Shown here: positions 1 to 7,336 of the stretch, piece after piece
Layout: each line of letters begins with the position of its first letter
Numbering within the stretch: position 1 is the stretch's first letter
Assembly: GCA_009778325.1 (NCBI GenBank)
Contig: WRJZ01000025.1
Span: 1 to 33,916 of the forward strand
DNA from: Candidatus Endomicrobium neocapritermitis
GTDB taxonomy: Bacteria > Elusimicrobiota > Endomicrobiia > Endomicrobiales > Endomicrobiaceae
Direction of reading: 5' to 3'
Length of the DNA stretch: 33,916 nucleotides
Program-made: the position numbers and the translations under genes
Notes under the pieces: model-generated
What the model saw: only the letters and a program-made list of their open reading frames with translations
Database searches by the model: none
What the model was told of the DNA's origin: nothing

Positions 1-230
1 GTTGAATATTCAACGTGCGATACTGCAATTGTTACAATCTTCGTATCGTCTCTTCTTCCCTGCGATTCCGACGCTTTCGCTACCTGATCATACGATATAT
101 ATTCGGCCAATCCTTTATCGCCCAATACTTTCGTTATTGCTGCCGTCAATGTCGTTTTGCCGTGGTCTACGTGTCCTATTGTTCCTATGTTTACGTGCGG
201 TTTGCTTCTGTCAAACTTTGCTTTTGCCAT
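1..230 (-). CDS. tuf: Elongation factor Tu, N-terminal part (cut by window edge)
   Basis: The first 76 codons of EF-Tu, the GTPase that brings aminoacyl-tRNA to the ribosome. The protein begins [20 protein letters not shown] and carries the P-loop GHVDHGKT at about residues 19-26. It sits downstream of tRNA-Tyr, tRNA-Gly and tRNA-Thr on the same strand, the order known from the E. coli tRNA-tufB operon. The switch I segment is odd: the usual RGITIN stretch reads TKIVTIAV, and the segment between DQ and the conserved Thr is about five residues longer than in E. coli EF-Tu. The switch Thr itself is kept, followed by HVEY. The rest of the gene lies outside the window. Identity as a Tu-type GTPase is certain; whether this is the main EF-Tu or a divergent second copy cannot be decided here. 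Confidence 0.95.
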   Translation of the reverse strand, partial: MAKAKFDRSKPHVNIGTIGHVDHGKTTLTAAITKVLGDKGLAEYISYDQVAKASESQGRRDDTKIVTIAVSHVEYS

Positions 231-289
231 TTTGAGTTCCCCCAAATTTTTTTTGGATTTTATATTTTTTGCTGCGGTATAAAGTTATT

Positions 290-361
290 AGCCGAGGATG
301 GGAATTGAACCCACGACCACCTCCTTACCAAGGAGGTGCTCTACCACTGAGCCACCTCGGC
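290..361 (-). tRNA. tRNA-Thr (anticodon GGT)
   Basis: A cloverleaf is visible: acceptor GCCGAGG pairs with CCTCGGC, the anticodon stem CCTCC/GGAGG encloses loop TTGGTAA, and the T loop is TTCAATT. The discriminator base is T. CCA is not encoded. The gene lies directly upstream of tuf and is probably cut out of the same transcript. Confidence 0.95.
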
Positions 362-510
362 ATAAATGATAGAGTTTAGAGTATAGAGAATAGAGTTTAG
401 ATAAAAAGTGTTTTCGCTTCGCGAAAACTAATAATTCGTTTCGGCGGAACTAAGTTCCTGACGAAACACAACATCTACACTCTACACTCTTTAATCTACA
501 CTCTGCCTTT
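362..510. repeat. Intergenic palindromic element E1
   Basis: Arms made of TAGAGTTTAGAGTATAGAGA-type words on the left are complementary to TCTACACTCTACACTC-type words on the right. The centre holds two small hairpins: TTTTCGC-TTC-GCGAAAA, and a nested GTTTCG/CGAAAC with GGAAC/GTTCC inside. The right end is TGCCTTT (504-510), three bases from the 3' end of tRNA-Gly. It separates tRNA-Gly from tRNA-Thr within one tRNA operon. Confidence 0.8.
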
Positions 511-513
511 AAA

Positions 514-584
514 AGCGGGAGACGGGAATCGAACCCGCGTGGCCAGCTTGGAAGGCTGGAGCACTACCATTGTGCTACTCCCGC
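514..584 (-). tRNA. tRNA-Gly (anticodon TCC)
   Basis: Acceptor GCGGGAG pairs with CTCCCGC, anticodon stem CCAGC/GCTGG encloses CTTCCAA (anticodon TCC), and the T arm GCGGG-TTCGATT-CCCGT is complete. The discriminator is T and CCA is not encoded. It is the second tRNA of the Tyr-Gly-Thr-tuf unit. Confidence 0.95.
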
Positions 585-587
585 ACG

Positions 588-770
588 AACTGCTCATGAT
601 GTACGCCTTCGGCGCATGATGTCGCTACGCTAATGATGTATTGCCGCTTTGCGGCAACATGCTGTAATGTGTCCTTGTCTTTAATGTGTACGAAGTACAT
701 ACATCATTTCCGAAGGATACATCATGCACGCAGTGCACATCATGTCCCAAAGGGACACATCATTGCCGTT
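588..770. repeat. Hairpin-array element E2
   Basis: A run of small hairpins with mostly three-base loops, joined by ATGATGT or ACATCAT linkers: CGCC-TTC-GGCG, TGCCGC-TTT-GCGGCA, TGTAC-GAA-GTACA, TCC-GAA-GGA, GCAC-GCA-GTGC and GTCCC-AAA-GGGAC. The right end TGCCGTT (764-770) is five bases from the 3' end of tRNA-Tyr. The first ~85 bases recur at the far end of the window (E17) with two substitutions visible by eye. No coding function seen. Confidence 0.85.
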
Positions 771-775
771 AAGAG

Positions 776-858
776 TGGGGGCGGATGGATTTGAACCACC
801 GAAGGGCAAGCCCGCCAGATTTACAGTCTGGTGCATTAGACCACTCTGCCACACCCCC
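776..858 (-). tRNA. tRNA-Tyr (anticodon GTA)
   Basis: A class II tRNA with a long variable arm (GGGCTTGCCC region). Acceptor GGGGGTG pairs with CGCCCCC, and anticodon stem CCAGA/TCTGG encloses CTGTAAA (anticodon GTA). The discriminator is A and CCA is not encoded. It is the first gene of the tRNA-tuf transcript. Confidence 0.95.
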
Positions 859-911
859 GCGCCAACTTTTTATTAAAAGGAAAAAAGAACTTTTGTAAAA
901 GTAATTCGTTG

Positions 912-941
912 ATTATACAACAAAAATATTTTAAATGTCAA
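912..941 (-). promoter_or_regulatory. Promoter of the tRNA-Tyr/Gly/Thr-tuf operon
   Basis: On the minus strand, a perfect -35 TTGACA (941-936) and perfect -10 TATAAT (917-912) are separated by 18 bases. The start site would be near 905, about 45 bases before tRNA-Tyr. This fits a strong sigma-70 promoter for a stable RNA and tuf unit. Confidence 0.85.
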
Positions 942-944
942 ATA

Positions 945-1049
945 GAAGAATAGAAGTTGGGATGCTGAGAAGCGGAGAGGAGCTGTGGTCGTTAAAGCCT
1001 TTGCCGTTGCTCAGCTTCTCAGCTTCCTAGCTTCCCAACATCTGCCTTT
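945..1049. repeat. Intergenic palindromic element E3
   Basis: Left words AGTTGGGA and GCTGAGAAGC pair with right words GCTTCTCAGC and TCCCAAC. The centre, about 45 bases from GGAGAGGAGC through GTTAAAG to TTGCTCA, closely matches the centre of E8. The right end is TGCCTTT (1043-1049), seven bases from the stop of the membrane protein at 1057. Confidence 0.75.
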
Positions 1050-1056
1050 CAAAAAA

Positions 1057-1671
1057 CTATTTTAAAAGATATTTAAACGCTACAAAGCCAAGAATCAAAA
1101 GAATTAAAAATGCTATTGAAAGAATATTGAAGTATTTTTCGATTACATATTGGATTTTTTTTCCGAACAGTCTTAATGCCAGCGCAACCATAAAGAATCT
1201 TCCAGCGCGGCCTAATAACGAAGCGATAAAAAATGTTGCCAATGGAATCTTAAATATACCTGCCGTTATTGTTATCGCCTTATAAGGAATAGGCGTAAAT
1301 GCTCCCGCAAAAATGGCGATAAACGCGTTATCGGCGTATTTTTCCCCGACAATTGCGACAGCGTTATGAAGATTATAAAAATTTACTATTGCAGCTCCTA
1401 TTGTCTCATAAAAAAGCATGCCTATGGCATAGCCGAAAAAGGCTCCGATTACGGAACCTACCGTACATATAGCCGCTTTTTTCCACCAATTTTTCGGATC
1501 AGCGGCCACTAACGGAATTAAAAGAACGTCAGGAGGAACCGGAAAAAAAGTGCTTTCAATAAGAGATATGCCGAAAAGCGCGTAATCGGAACTTTTTTTA
1601 TTAGCCCAGCCAAGAGTCCAGTCGTACATTCTTCGCATGAGATGAAAAGGATAACGAATTGCTTTTTTCAT
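1057..1671 (-). CDS. VTT/DedA-like (YqaA-type) membrane protein
   Basis: A 204-residue integral membrane protein with about five hydrophobic segments. Residues ~38-60 (IESTFFPVPPDVLLIPLVAA) carry the ESxFFPxPPD pattern typical of the SNARE-associated/VTT family. A second family signature, GAFTPIPYKAITITAG, lies at about residues 123-138, and a glycine/arginine segment (LLGRAGRFF) follows. Related DedA/YqaA proteins sit in the inner membrane and are linked to lipid scrambling or envelope homeostasis; the exact role is unknown. The gene stands alone, diverging from rsmE. There is no clear Shine-Dalgarno sequence, and a possible -10 (TGCTAAAAT, 1689-1681) lies only ten bases before the ATG. The family call is firm, the function is not. 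Confidence 0.8.
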   Translation of the reverse strand: MKKAIRYPFHLMRRMYDWTLGWANKKSSDYALFGISLIESTFFPVPPDVLLIPLVAADPKNWWKKAAICTVGSVIGAFFGYAIGMLFYETIGAAIVNFYNLHNAVAIVGEKYADNAFIAIFAGAFTPIPYKAITITAGIFKIPLATFFIASLLGRAGRFFMVALALRLFGKKIQYVIEKYFNILSIAFLILLILGFVAFKYLLK

Positions 1672-1673
1672 AG

Positions 1674-1709
1674 TTCGCGTATTTTAGCAAATAATGTATA
1701 ATATTGAAA
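1674..1709. promoter_or_regulatory. Possible overlapping divergent promoters
   Basis: On the plus strand TATAAT (1697-1702) has a weak -35 (TTCGCG, 1674-1679) at 17 bases and would drive rsmE through E4. On the minus strand an extended -10 TGCTAAAAT ends at 1681, just before the ATG at 1671. The -10 boxes are good but both -35 boxes are poor. Confidence 0.4.
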
Positions 1710-1737
1710 TACAAAACTCTGAAAGCAACTTCATTCA

Positions 1738-1925
1738 AAGGTGTCATCCTGAACAAGCTTAGCTTGGAACTTGTTTCAGGATCTCGGAAGTTTACTTCCG
1801 TAATTTGTTTCAGCATCTTGTCATTAAAAAGACTAGACCCTGAAACGAGTTCAGGGTGACACATTAGGCGGCACACTGAACGGCATGTCATACTGAACTT
1901 GTTTCAGTATCAGGGTGACACACTA
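1738..1925. repeat. Intergenic repeat E4 (GTCATCCTGAAC type)
   Basis: Contains GTGTCATCCTGAACAAGC, an inner hairpin AAGCTT-AGCTTGG, TTGTTTCAGGATCT, and the inverse CCTGAAACGAGTTCAGGGTG followed by ACA. A partial second copy (GTCATACTGAAC to CAGTATCAGGGTGACA) follows. I recognise this as a family of intergenic palindromes found in many unrelated bacteria. It forms the long leader of rsmE and ends about 17 bases before its start codon. Confidence 0.75.
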
Positions 1926-1941
1926 TACAAAAGGAATTTTT

Positions 1942-2685
1942 ATGCCTCATTTTTACGTAAAACCGGAAAATATAAAAAATGACTCTTTTGTAATGGAAGA
2001 CGAAGCCGCTCATTATGTTTCTGCCGTGCGCCGCTTTAATATTAATGACGAAATAATGATTTTTGACGGAACCGGAAACTCGTATAAAGCAAAAATAACC
2101 GCCTCGTCAAAAGGATATATTGAAGGTAAAATAATTTCGTCTTCTTACAATATGCCCGAGTTTAAAATAAATCTTTTTACGGCAATACCAAAAGGCGACA
2201 GGTTTGAATGGCTTATAGAAAAAGCCGGCGAGCTCGGCATATACGAAATAGTTCCGATAAATACCAAAAGAAGCGTAAACACGTCTTTTTCCCCAAATAA
2301 ACATGAGCGTTATGAAAAAATATCGATTGCGGCAAGTTCGCAATGCGGAAGAAACGATATAATGAAAATAAACGAGCCTGTTGATTTCAAAACAGCCTGC
2401 AAAAAAGCTCTTGCCACATCAAATTTTATAAATATTATTCCATGGGAAAGCGCCGGAACCGAATCTGCTTCATTGGAAAGCGTATTCAAAAACCGGGAAA
2501 CGGCCAAAGGAGCTAATATTTTTATAGGCCCTGAAGGCGGTTTTGAAGACGAAGAAATCGAATTTGCAAAATCGCTGGGAATAAACACAATAACTTTGGG
2601 TGAAAATATTTTAAGAGTAGAAACCGCCGCAATAGTAGCCTGCGTGCTTGTTTTAAACCTTTTCGGGATTTACAAACCAAAATGA
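1942..2685 (+). CDS. rsmE: 16S rRNA (uracil-1498-N3)-methyltransferase RsmE
   Basis: RsmE methylates N3 of U1498 in 16S rRNA, in the decoding region of the 30S subunit. The 247-residue product has the N-terminal PUA-like domain (MPHFYVKPENI, EAAHYVSAVRR) and the C-terminal SPOUT knot with IFIGPEGGFEDEEI and TLGENILRVETAAIVA, the SAM-binding signatures of the family. I chose the ATG at 1942 because it gives the usual MPHFYV start and has AAGGA at 1931-1935; an in-frame ATG at 1915 would add nine residues encoded by repeat E4. The stop overlaps the start of mtaB by four bases (ATGA), so rsmE, mtaB and comEC form an operon. Confidence 0.93.
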   Translation: MPHFYVKPENIKNDSFVMEDEAAHYVSAVRRFNINDEIMIFDGTGNSYKAKITASSKGYIEGKIISSSYNMPEFKINLFTAIPKGDRFEWLIEKAGELGIYEIVPINTKRSVNTSFSPNKHERYEKISIAASSQCGRNDIMKINEPVDFKTACKKALATSNFINIIPWESAGTESASLESVFKNRETAKGANIFIGPEGGFEDEEIEFAKSLGINTITLGENILRVETAAIVACVLVLNLFGIYKPK

Positions 2686-3848
2686 AAACATACTATATAC
2701 ATACCTTCGGATGTAAAGTTAACCAATATGAAACCCAGCTTATTTCGGAAAAGTTTAAAAAAGACGGCTTTACGCAAGCTGCAAAACCGGAAGAAGCGGA
2801 TATTATAGTGTTTAATTCCTGCACTGTTACCGCGGAAGCCGATAAAGAGTGCGAATATTTTTTACGCAAAGCGTCAAAATTTTCCAAACCGGTAAAACTA
2901 ATTGTAACAGGCTGTTTTGCAAGAAATAAAAAAGATTATATTAAAGAAAAGTTTCCCGGCATTAATGTTATAACCGAAAAATTGGAACTTTTTTCCGAGC
3001 CTCAAAAACAAACAATACACGCCTTTGATAAACGTTCCAGAGCATTCGTAAAAATACAGGACGGCTGCAACAGCTTTTGCAGTTATTGCATTGTTCCTTA
3101 CGTACGCAATAATTTGTGGAGCAAACCCGTTGAAATTGTTATTGAAGAAATTAAAAACCTCGTAAATAACGGATACCCGGAAATAGTTTTGACCGGCATC
3201 CACGTTGGTAAATATGAAGGCGGCATTGCGCCGTTAATAGAGCAAATCATAAAAATTCCTTTGGATTTCCGCATAAGAATTTCTTCAATTGAATTAAATG
3301 AAATTAACGATGCCTTGATAGAACTTATGAAAAAAAATCAGGATAAAATATGCCGGCATCTCCACATCCCCCTGCAATCAGGAAGTGATGAAATTCTTAA
3401 GTTAATGAACAGGCATTACACTACGGCAGATTTTGCAAAAAAAGTAAAAAACATAATAACCGAATTTCCCGAACTTGCCCTGACAAGCGATATTATCACG
3501 GGTTTCCCGCAGGAAACTCGGGCGCATCATAAAGAAACTTGTGATTTTATAAAAAGAATGCCGTTCGCAAGATTTCATATATTCAGATATTCCGACCGGG
3601 ACGGAACAAAGGCTTCGTCGTTTTCGGGAAAGGTTGCGCCGGATGAAATAAAAAGCAGATCGAATGACCTGTTTGAAATTGACGCCCTAAAAAGAACGAA
3701 ATTTTTAAGTAAAAATATCGGTAAAAAAAGACCGGCTGTCAGCATAGGGAAAAATAAAGCTTTGACCGACAATTATATTACCGTCAAAATACCCGAAAGA
3801 AAGCCCGGAATTTTCACGCTTGCCGTTACGCAGGAAAGTGAAATATAA
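2682..3848 (+). CDS. mtaB: tRNA (N6-threonylcarbamoyladenosine-C2) methylthiotransferase
   Basis: A radical-SAM methylthiotransferase that converts t6A37 to ms2t6A37 in tRNAs reading ANN codons. The N-terminal UPF0004 domain holds its three cluster cysteines in FGCKVNQYE, NSCTVT and TGCFA. The radical-SAM motif is CNSFCSYC at about residues 127-134, followed by IVPYVRN. LHIPLQSGSDEIL and LTSDIITGFPQET fit the MtaB/MiaB core. At 388 residues it is shorter than the ~430-450 usual for MtaB; the C-terminal TRAM region looks reduced (ending around VSIGKNKALTDNYITVKI) and the linker after the first domain is short. It overlaps rsmE by 4 bp and lies 3 bp before comEC. MtaB is favoured over MiaB by the FGCKVNQYET start. 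Confidence 0.88.
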   Translation: MKTYYIHTFGCKVNQYETQLISEKFKKDGFTQAAKPEEADIIVFNSCTVTAEADKECEYFLRKASKFSKPVKLIVTGCFARNKKDYIKEKFPGINVITEKLELFSEPQKQTIHAFDKRSRAFVKIQDGCNSFCSYCIVPYVRNNLWSKPVEIVIEEIKNLVNNGYPEIVLTGIHVGKYEGGIAPLIEQIIKIPLDFRIRISSIELNEINDALIELMKKNQDKICRHLHIPLQSGSDEILKLMNRHYTTADFAKKVKNIITEFPELALTSDIITGFPQETRAHHKETCDFIKRMPFARFHIFRYSDRDGTKASSFSGKVAPDEIKSRSNDLFEIDALKRTKFLSKNIGKKRPAVSIGKNKALTDNYITVKIPERKPGIFTLAVTQESEI

Positions 3849-3851
3849 AAC

Positions 3852-5648
3852 ATGAAGAATTTTATTATACTCAAACGCCCCGCCATAACAATATTTCTGT
3901 TTTACGCTGCGTTTTTAATTTTCATCAATGCCATAGGCATTTTCAGCCCGCAAAAGCAAAGCTTTCTTTATCATTTCACGCAGTATAACAAACCAGTATC
4001 AATAGAAGGAAGAGTCATATCTTCTCCGGAAAAAATCAGAGACAGCCAAAGGTTTATTCTGAAAGCAGACAAAATAAATGATTTTAAAGTTAATGAAAAA
4101 ATTCTCGTTAACTCTCCGCCCGGATATAAAATCGCTTACGGCGATATAATAAATATCGAAGGCAAAATTTCAAAACCCAAAAGGGCGGACTTTTCTTTGG
4201 TTTTTGATTACAGCCGATATTTGGCAAGGCTCGGAATCTATACTGTTTTCAATGTTTATTCTTTTGAATACATAGAGTCAAAACCTAATCCCGTAAAAAA
4301 ATTCGCATTGGCATTCCGGCATGATATTATAAAAAAGATAGCCCATTATTTTAAAAAAGCCTACGCGGATATCCTCAAATCCGTAATTATAGGCGATAAA
4401 ACTTCTTTGGATTATCAAACAAAAGGAAATTTTGTCGATTCGGGGCTAATGCACATACTTATTGTCAGCGGACTGCACGTAGGTTTTGTAGCAGGAATGA
4501 TTTTAATTATATTTAAATTTTGCGGACTGTCTCTCAGAAAAGCGTCGCTTCTGAGCATCCCTTTTGTCTTTTTATACGCATTGGCAACCGGCGCAAACCC
4601 GCCTGCCCTCAGAGCCGCAATAATGTTTTCTTCCGTTTTAATCGCATTGGCTTTAGACAGAGAGCCTTTGGTTTACAATTCTTTTGCTCTTTCCGCTCTG
4701 CTTATTCTGATTTTCCAGCCGCAGCAGCTTTTCACGGCGTCTTTTCAAATGTCTTACGCCGCGACAATAGGAATAGTCTATTTTTACAGACACGTTTTTG
4801 GGATGTTTCAGAATATAAAAAACAGTATCCTGAAATTCTTCTGCGGAGTTTTCTCGGTTACTGTATCAGCGCAGATTTTTCTGATACCTATATGTATGTA
4901 CTACTTCGGAAGAGTTTCATTAATTTCTTTTTTCTCAAATATAATCGTGGTTCCGCTGGTAGGGATAATAATTCCGCTGGGATTCTTTTTTTACTTTTTC
5001 ACTTTTATTTTTTCTTATATTGCGCTGGCTGTTTCAATAATAGTTTCAATACTTCTGCACTACATTATATCCGTCGCAAATATTTCCGCAAGCTTTTGGT
5101 TTTCAGCCGCGGCAGTCGCAAAGCCGGCGCTTTCGCAGCTGATATTGTTTTATGCTTTCTTCTTTTTTATCACATATTTCAAAGACAAAAGACGTTTTAT
5201 TTTTTCGGGAATATGTATTTTGATAAGTCTTTATTTTATTATTGCTCCGAAATTTACGGCAAGAAACAAACTTATATTTAACATTTACCGCGGACAAAAC
5301 ATTACAACAATACAAACCGCAGACAGAAACAGCCATGCTTTTACGCTTTACCAACATACAGGTAAATATGACAAATCCTACATCAGCTCTTTTTTACAGT
5401 TTTTATCTTTTTCGGGAATAAGAAACCCCAAAATTTCATTTATAGGTTTTAATGAAGCGGACGTGTTAAACCAAATAACAAACAGAGAAGTGATTTTTAC
5501 GGAAGGAAACAAATCAGGCATTTTTAATATGGACGCTGAAGGAAATCAAATTTACTTTGATATGAGAAACGGAATTATTAACATAAATAATGAATATAGC
5601 CTCTACATGAAAAATAACCCTTCGTTTTATTTTTTGATAAGAAGATAA
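3852..5648 (+). CDS. comEC: ComEC/Rec2-type DNA uptake channel, without a metallo-hydrolase domain
   Basis: ComEC is the inner-membrane channel that admits single-stranded DNA during natural transformation. The 598-residue protein starts with a hydrophobic segment and a soluble OB-like region (VSIEGRVISSPEKI, about 48-140). The competence domain follows, with the signatures MHILIVSGLHVGFVAG and ATGANPPALRAAIM and about ten membrane segments to ~480. The last ~115 residues show no HxHxDH motif, so the beta-lactamase-like nuclease domain of B. subtilis ComEC is absent; shorter ComEC proteins of this kind exist. The gene is third in the rsmE-mtaB-comEC unit. The pilins at 9130-10090 could belong to the same uptake machinery, which is inference. 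Its stop codon lies in palindrome E5. Confidence 0.88.
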   Translation: MKNFIILKRPAITIFLFYAAFLIFINAIGIFSPQKQSFLYHFTQYNKPVSIEGRVISSPEKIRDSQRFILKADKINDFKVNEKILVNSPPGYKIAYGDIINIEGKISKPKRADFSLVFDYSRYLARLGIYTVFNVYSFEYIESKPNPVKKFALAFRHDIIKKIAHYFKKAYADILKSVIIGDKTSLDYQTKGNFVDSGLMHILIVSGLHVGFVAGMILIIFKFCGLSLRKASLLSIPFVFLYALATGANPPALRAAIMFSSVLIALALDREPLVYNSFALSALLILIFQPQQLFTASFQMSYAATIGIVYFYRHVFGMFQNIKNSILKFFCGVFSVTVSAQIFLIPICMYYFGRVSLISFFSNIIVVPLVGIIIPLGFFFYFFTFIFSYIALAVSIIVSILLHYIISVANISASFWFSAAAVAKPALSQLILFYAFFFFITYFKDKRRFIFSGICILISLYFIIAPKFTARNKLIFNIYRGQNITTIQTADRNSHAFTLYQHTGKYDKSYISSFLQFLSFSGIRNPKISFIGFNEADVLNQITNREVIFTEGNKSGIFNMDAEGNQIYFDMRNGIININNEYSLYMKNNPSFYFLIRR

Positions 5649-5686
5649 GAGAAGCGCAGTTTCCTATCTTCTTATCTTCTGCCGTT
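5640..5686. repeat. Intergenic palindromic element E5
   Basis: AGAAGATAAG (5640-5649) pairs with CTTATCTTCT (5671-5680). It contains the last codon and stop of comEC on the left. On the right TGCCGTT (5680-5686) overlaps the TAA stop of the opposite gene, read as TAACGGCA on the minus strand. It lies between convergent genes and could end both transcripts, although neither side has a long T-run. Confidence 0.7.
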
Positions 5687-6338
5687 ACTGCATATCTTCA
5701 AAATAAGGATACAGCCCGAATTTTTCATCACCATACGTCAACACCGCAAATTTTAAATTATAACCTTTCTTTGAAGGTCTTATAGCGCCTATTTTATCTC
5801 CGGTTTTAACTATGTCTCCGATATTCACGTCCACATCTCTTAAATAGCCGTAATATATATAAAAATTTTGCGCGGGGTTGTAAAGCCAGACACAGTTTCC
5901 GCTTACGGAATTTAAAGCTCCTTTTTTCGTATAGACAACTATAGCGTTGTTTACGGCAACTATATCTGCCGGCGACGCGGCATTTTTTGTAGAAACTTCA
6001 ATATTAAGATACTGTTGTCCCAAGAACTGCTCTCCGTCAAAAAATTTTGTATCCGAGGCGCTTTCCGCCATGGCGCGGTAAAGTTTTTTTATGTTAGAAA
6101 CATCTTTTACTGAATAACCTTTTATCGGAAAAACCCAGACGGCGTCTTCGGATATATTCTTGTCAGCCGCAAAATCAGCTAAACTCTGCGTAAGCTTTTT
6201 AGCATAAAATTCAGCTTCGACTGCCGCCATACCGCCTTTTCTTAGCTGCGCTTCAAAATCCGCCCAATCTTTGACCGCATCGGCAAAAACAACGGAGCAA
6301 ACAAACATCAAACATAAAACAAAAAAATTCTTTTTCAT
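5685..6338 (-). CDS. Secreted protein with a degenerate LytM/M23-like domain
   Basis: 217 residues with a signal peptide (MKKNFFVLCLMFVCSVVFADA, likely cut after VFA). The C-terminal third matches the M23 fold: NAIVVYTKKGALNSVSGN, CVWLYNPAQNFYIYYGYL, then VNIGDIVKTGDKIGAIRPS, the usual VxxGxxVxxGxxIG hairpin. The zinc ligands of active M23 peptidases are missing: the YAHL position reads YYGYL and the final HxH position reads LKFAV. It is therefore probably not a peptidase; degenerate LytM proteins such as EnvC and NlpD control amidases instead. The 120 residues before it are not recognised. An AAGGCGG ribosome site lies eight bases before the ATG. Convergent with comEC; no operon partner. Confidence 0.7.
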   Translation of the reverse strand: MKKNFFVLCLMFVCSVVFADAVKDWADFEAQLRKGGMAAVEAEFYAKKLTQSLADFAADKNISEDAVWVFPIKGYSVKDVSNIKKLYRAMAESASDTKFFDGEQFLGQQYLNIEVSTKNAASPADIVAVNNAIVVYTKKGALNSVSGNCVWLYNPAQNFYIYYGYLRDVDVNIGDIVKTGDKIGAIRPSKKGYNLKFAVLTYGDEKFGLYPYFEDMQ

Positions 6339-6351
6339 TATAACCGCCTTT

Positions 6352-6441
6352 TTAACGACAATTACGAATTACGAATAAAAGACCGGAAAAGTCTTTTGTC
6401 GTTGATTAGTAATTTGTAATTAGTAATTCGTAATTGTCTTT
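6352..6441. repeat. Intergenic palindromic element E6
   Basis: Left arm ACGACAATTACGAATTACGA pairs with right arm copies of TAATTCGTAATTGTC. The centre has AAAAGACCGGAAAAGTCTTTT, a small hairpin. The ends are AACGACA and TGTCTTT, a compensating variant of the AACGGCA/TGCCTTT ends of other copies. It belongs with E10 and E11. It sits between divergent genes and runs into the nadK promoter. Confidence 0.8.
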
Positions 6442-6463
6442 CCACCGTATTTTTATATATAAT
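6434..6463 (+). promoter_or_regulatory. Likely nadK promoter
   Basis: TTGTCT (6434-6439) and TATAAT (6458-6463) with an 18-base spacer. The start would be near 6470, with a leader of about 45 bases ending in AAGGAAG before the ATG. The -35 box lies in the right end of E6. Confidence 0.65.
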
Positions 6464-6514
6464 ATTTATGAATTATAGCATAAAAGAGTATAAGGCATAA
6501 AGGAAGAAAAAGCA

Positions 6515-7336
6515 ATGAAATACAGCGCCGGCATTATATACAACAAATCCAAACCAAACGCAAAAAAACTTGCTCATGATATAGCCGCTTGGCTCAAAAG
6601 CAATAAGTGCAGGGTTTTTGTATGCGATTCGCATTCGGTAAAAGCAAAAAAAGTTGATTTTGTGCTTTCAATAGGCGGCGACGGAACTATGCTTAAAGTT
6701 GTAAGGACTTTTTCGCCTCTGGCCGTGCCGGTTAAAGGAATCAATCTCGGTTCTTTGGGTTTTTTGACGGATACTGATCCGAATGAAATATATATGCTGT
6801 TAAAAGACATTTTCACATACGGCATTAAAATTGAAAAAAGAGCATTGCTGTCGGTTGAATTCGAACAAAACGGAAAGAAAATCAAAAAAATAGCGACTAA
6901 TGACTGCGTAGTGCGTTCAACTTCGGGAAGCAAGCTTATAAACGTAGCCGTAAGCGTGGATAAAAAATCTACTACCGATTACAAGTGCGACGGAATAATT
7001 TTTGCCACGCCTACAGGTTCAACCGCGTACTCGCTTGCGGCGTCCGGCCCTATTGTAGTTCCGAATCTTTCAGTGTTTATTCTGACTCCCATATGCCCGC
7101 ATACTTTGACTCAGAGACCTATGATACTTTCGGATAAAAATGAAGTTGAACTGAAAGCAAACAACAAAAACAAAAGCGGAAATATTTTGATATCAATAGA
7201 CGGACAGGAAAATTTTTACATTCCCAATGACGGCAAAGTCAGACTTTCTCTTTATAAAAAACAATTGAAACTTATAAAAAATTGCAGCAAGTCATACTTT
7301 GAAACTCTGAAAACAAAATTGAACTGGGGAGTTTAG
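6515..7336 (+). CDS. nadK: NAD kinase
   Basis: Phosphorylates NAD+ to NADP+ in the cytoplasm. The 273-residue length is typical. The catalytic GGDG motif is in LSIGGDGTMLKVVR (about residues 52-65). NLGSLGFLTD, the NDCVV segment (ATNDCVVR), the DGIIFATPTGSTAYSLAASGP signature at ~154-174, and SIDGQENFYI near the C-terminus are all present. The start is supported by AAGGAAG upstream. It is followed after E7 by recN in the same direction, a nadK-recN neighbourhood seen in many bacteria. The stop codon TAG is followed at once by the E7 end AACGGCA. Confidence 0.95.
   Translation: MKYSAGIIYNKSKPNAKKLAHDIAAWLKSNKCRVFVCDSHSVKAKKVDFVLSIGGDGTMLKVVRTFSPLAVPVKGINLGSLGFLTDTDPNEIYMLLKDIFTYGIKIEKRALLSVEFEQNGKKIKKIATNDCVVRSTSGSKLINVAVSVDKKSTTDYKCDGIIFATPTGSTAYSLAASGPIVVPNLSVFILTPICPHTLTQRPMILSDKNEVELKANNKNKSGNILISIDGQENFYIPNDGKVRLSLYKKQLKLIKNCSKSYFETLKTKLNWGV

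Noticed and set aside
2-235. Open frames on the plus strand at the window start
   Set aside because: They are the reverse complement of tuf, which is unambiguous on the minus strand.
588-770. Could the hairpin array be a CRISPR?
   Set aside because: Units are of different stem sequence with short linkers, no constant 23-37 base repeat with unique spacers, and no cas genes are present.
1601-1891. 96-codon open frame on the minus strand between the VTT protein gene and rsmE
   Set aside because: It is encoded mostly by repeat E4 and overlaps the VTT gene start in another frame; the residues (HPELVSGSS, MTPLNEV) are typical of translated GTCATCCTGAAC repeats.
4520-5281. Long (253-codon) open frame on the plus strand within comEC
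   Set aside because: Shadow in another frame of a clear ComEC coding sequence; composition is Phe/Arg/Tyr-rich with no domain.
5640-5686. E5 as chance palindrome
   Set aside because: I kept it as an element because its end TGCCGTT overlaps a stop codon as in other copies, but its short length makes it the weakest member.
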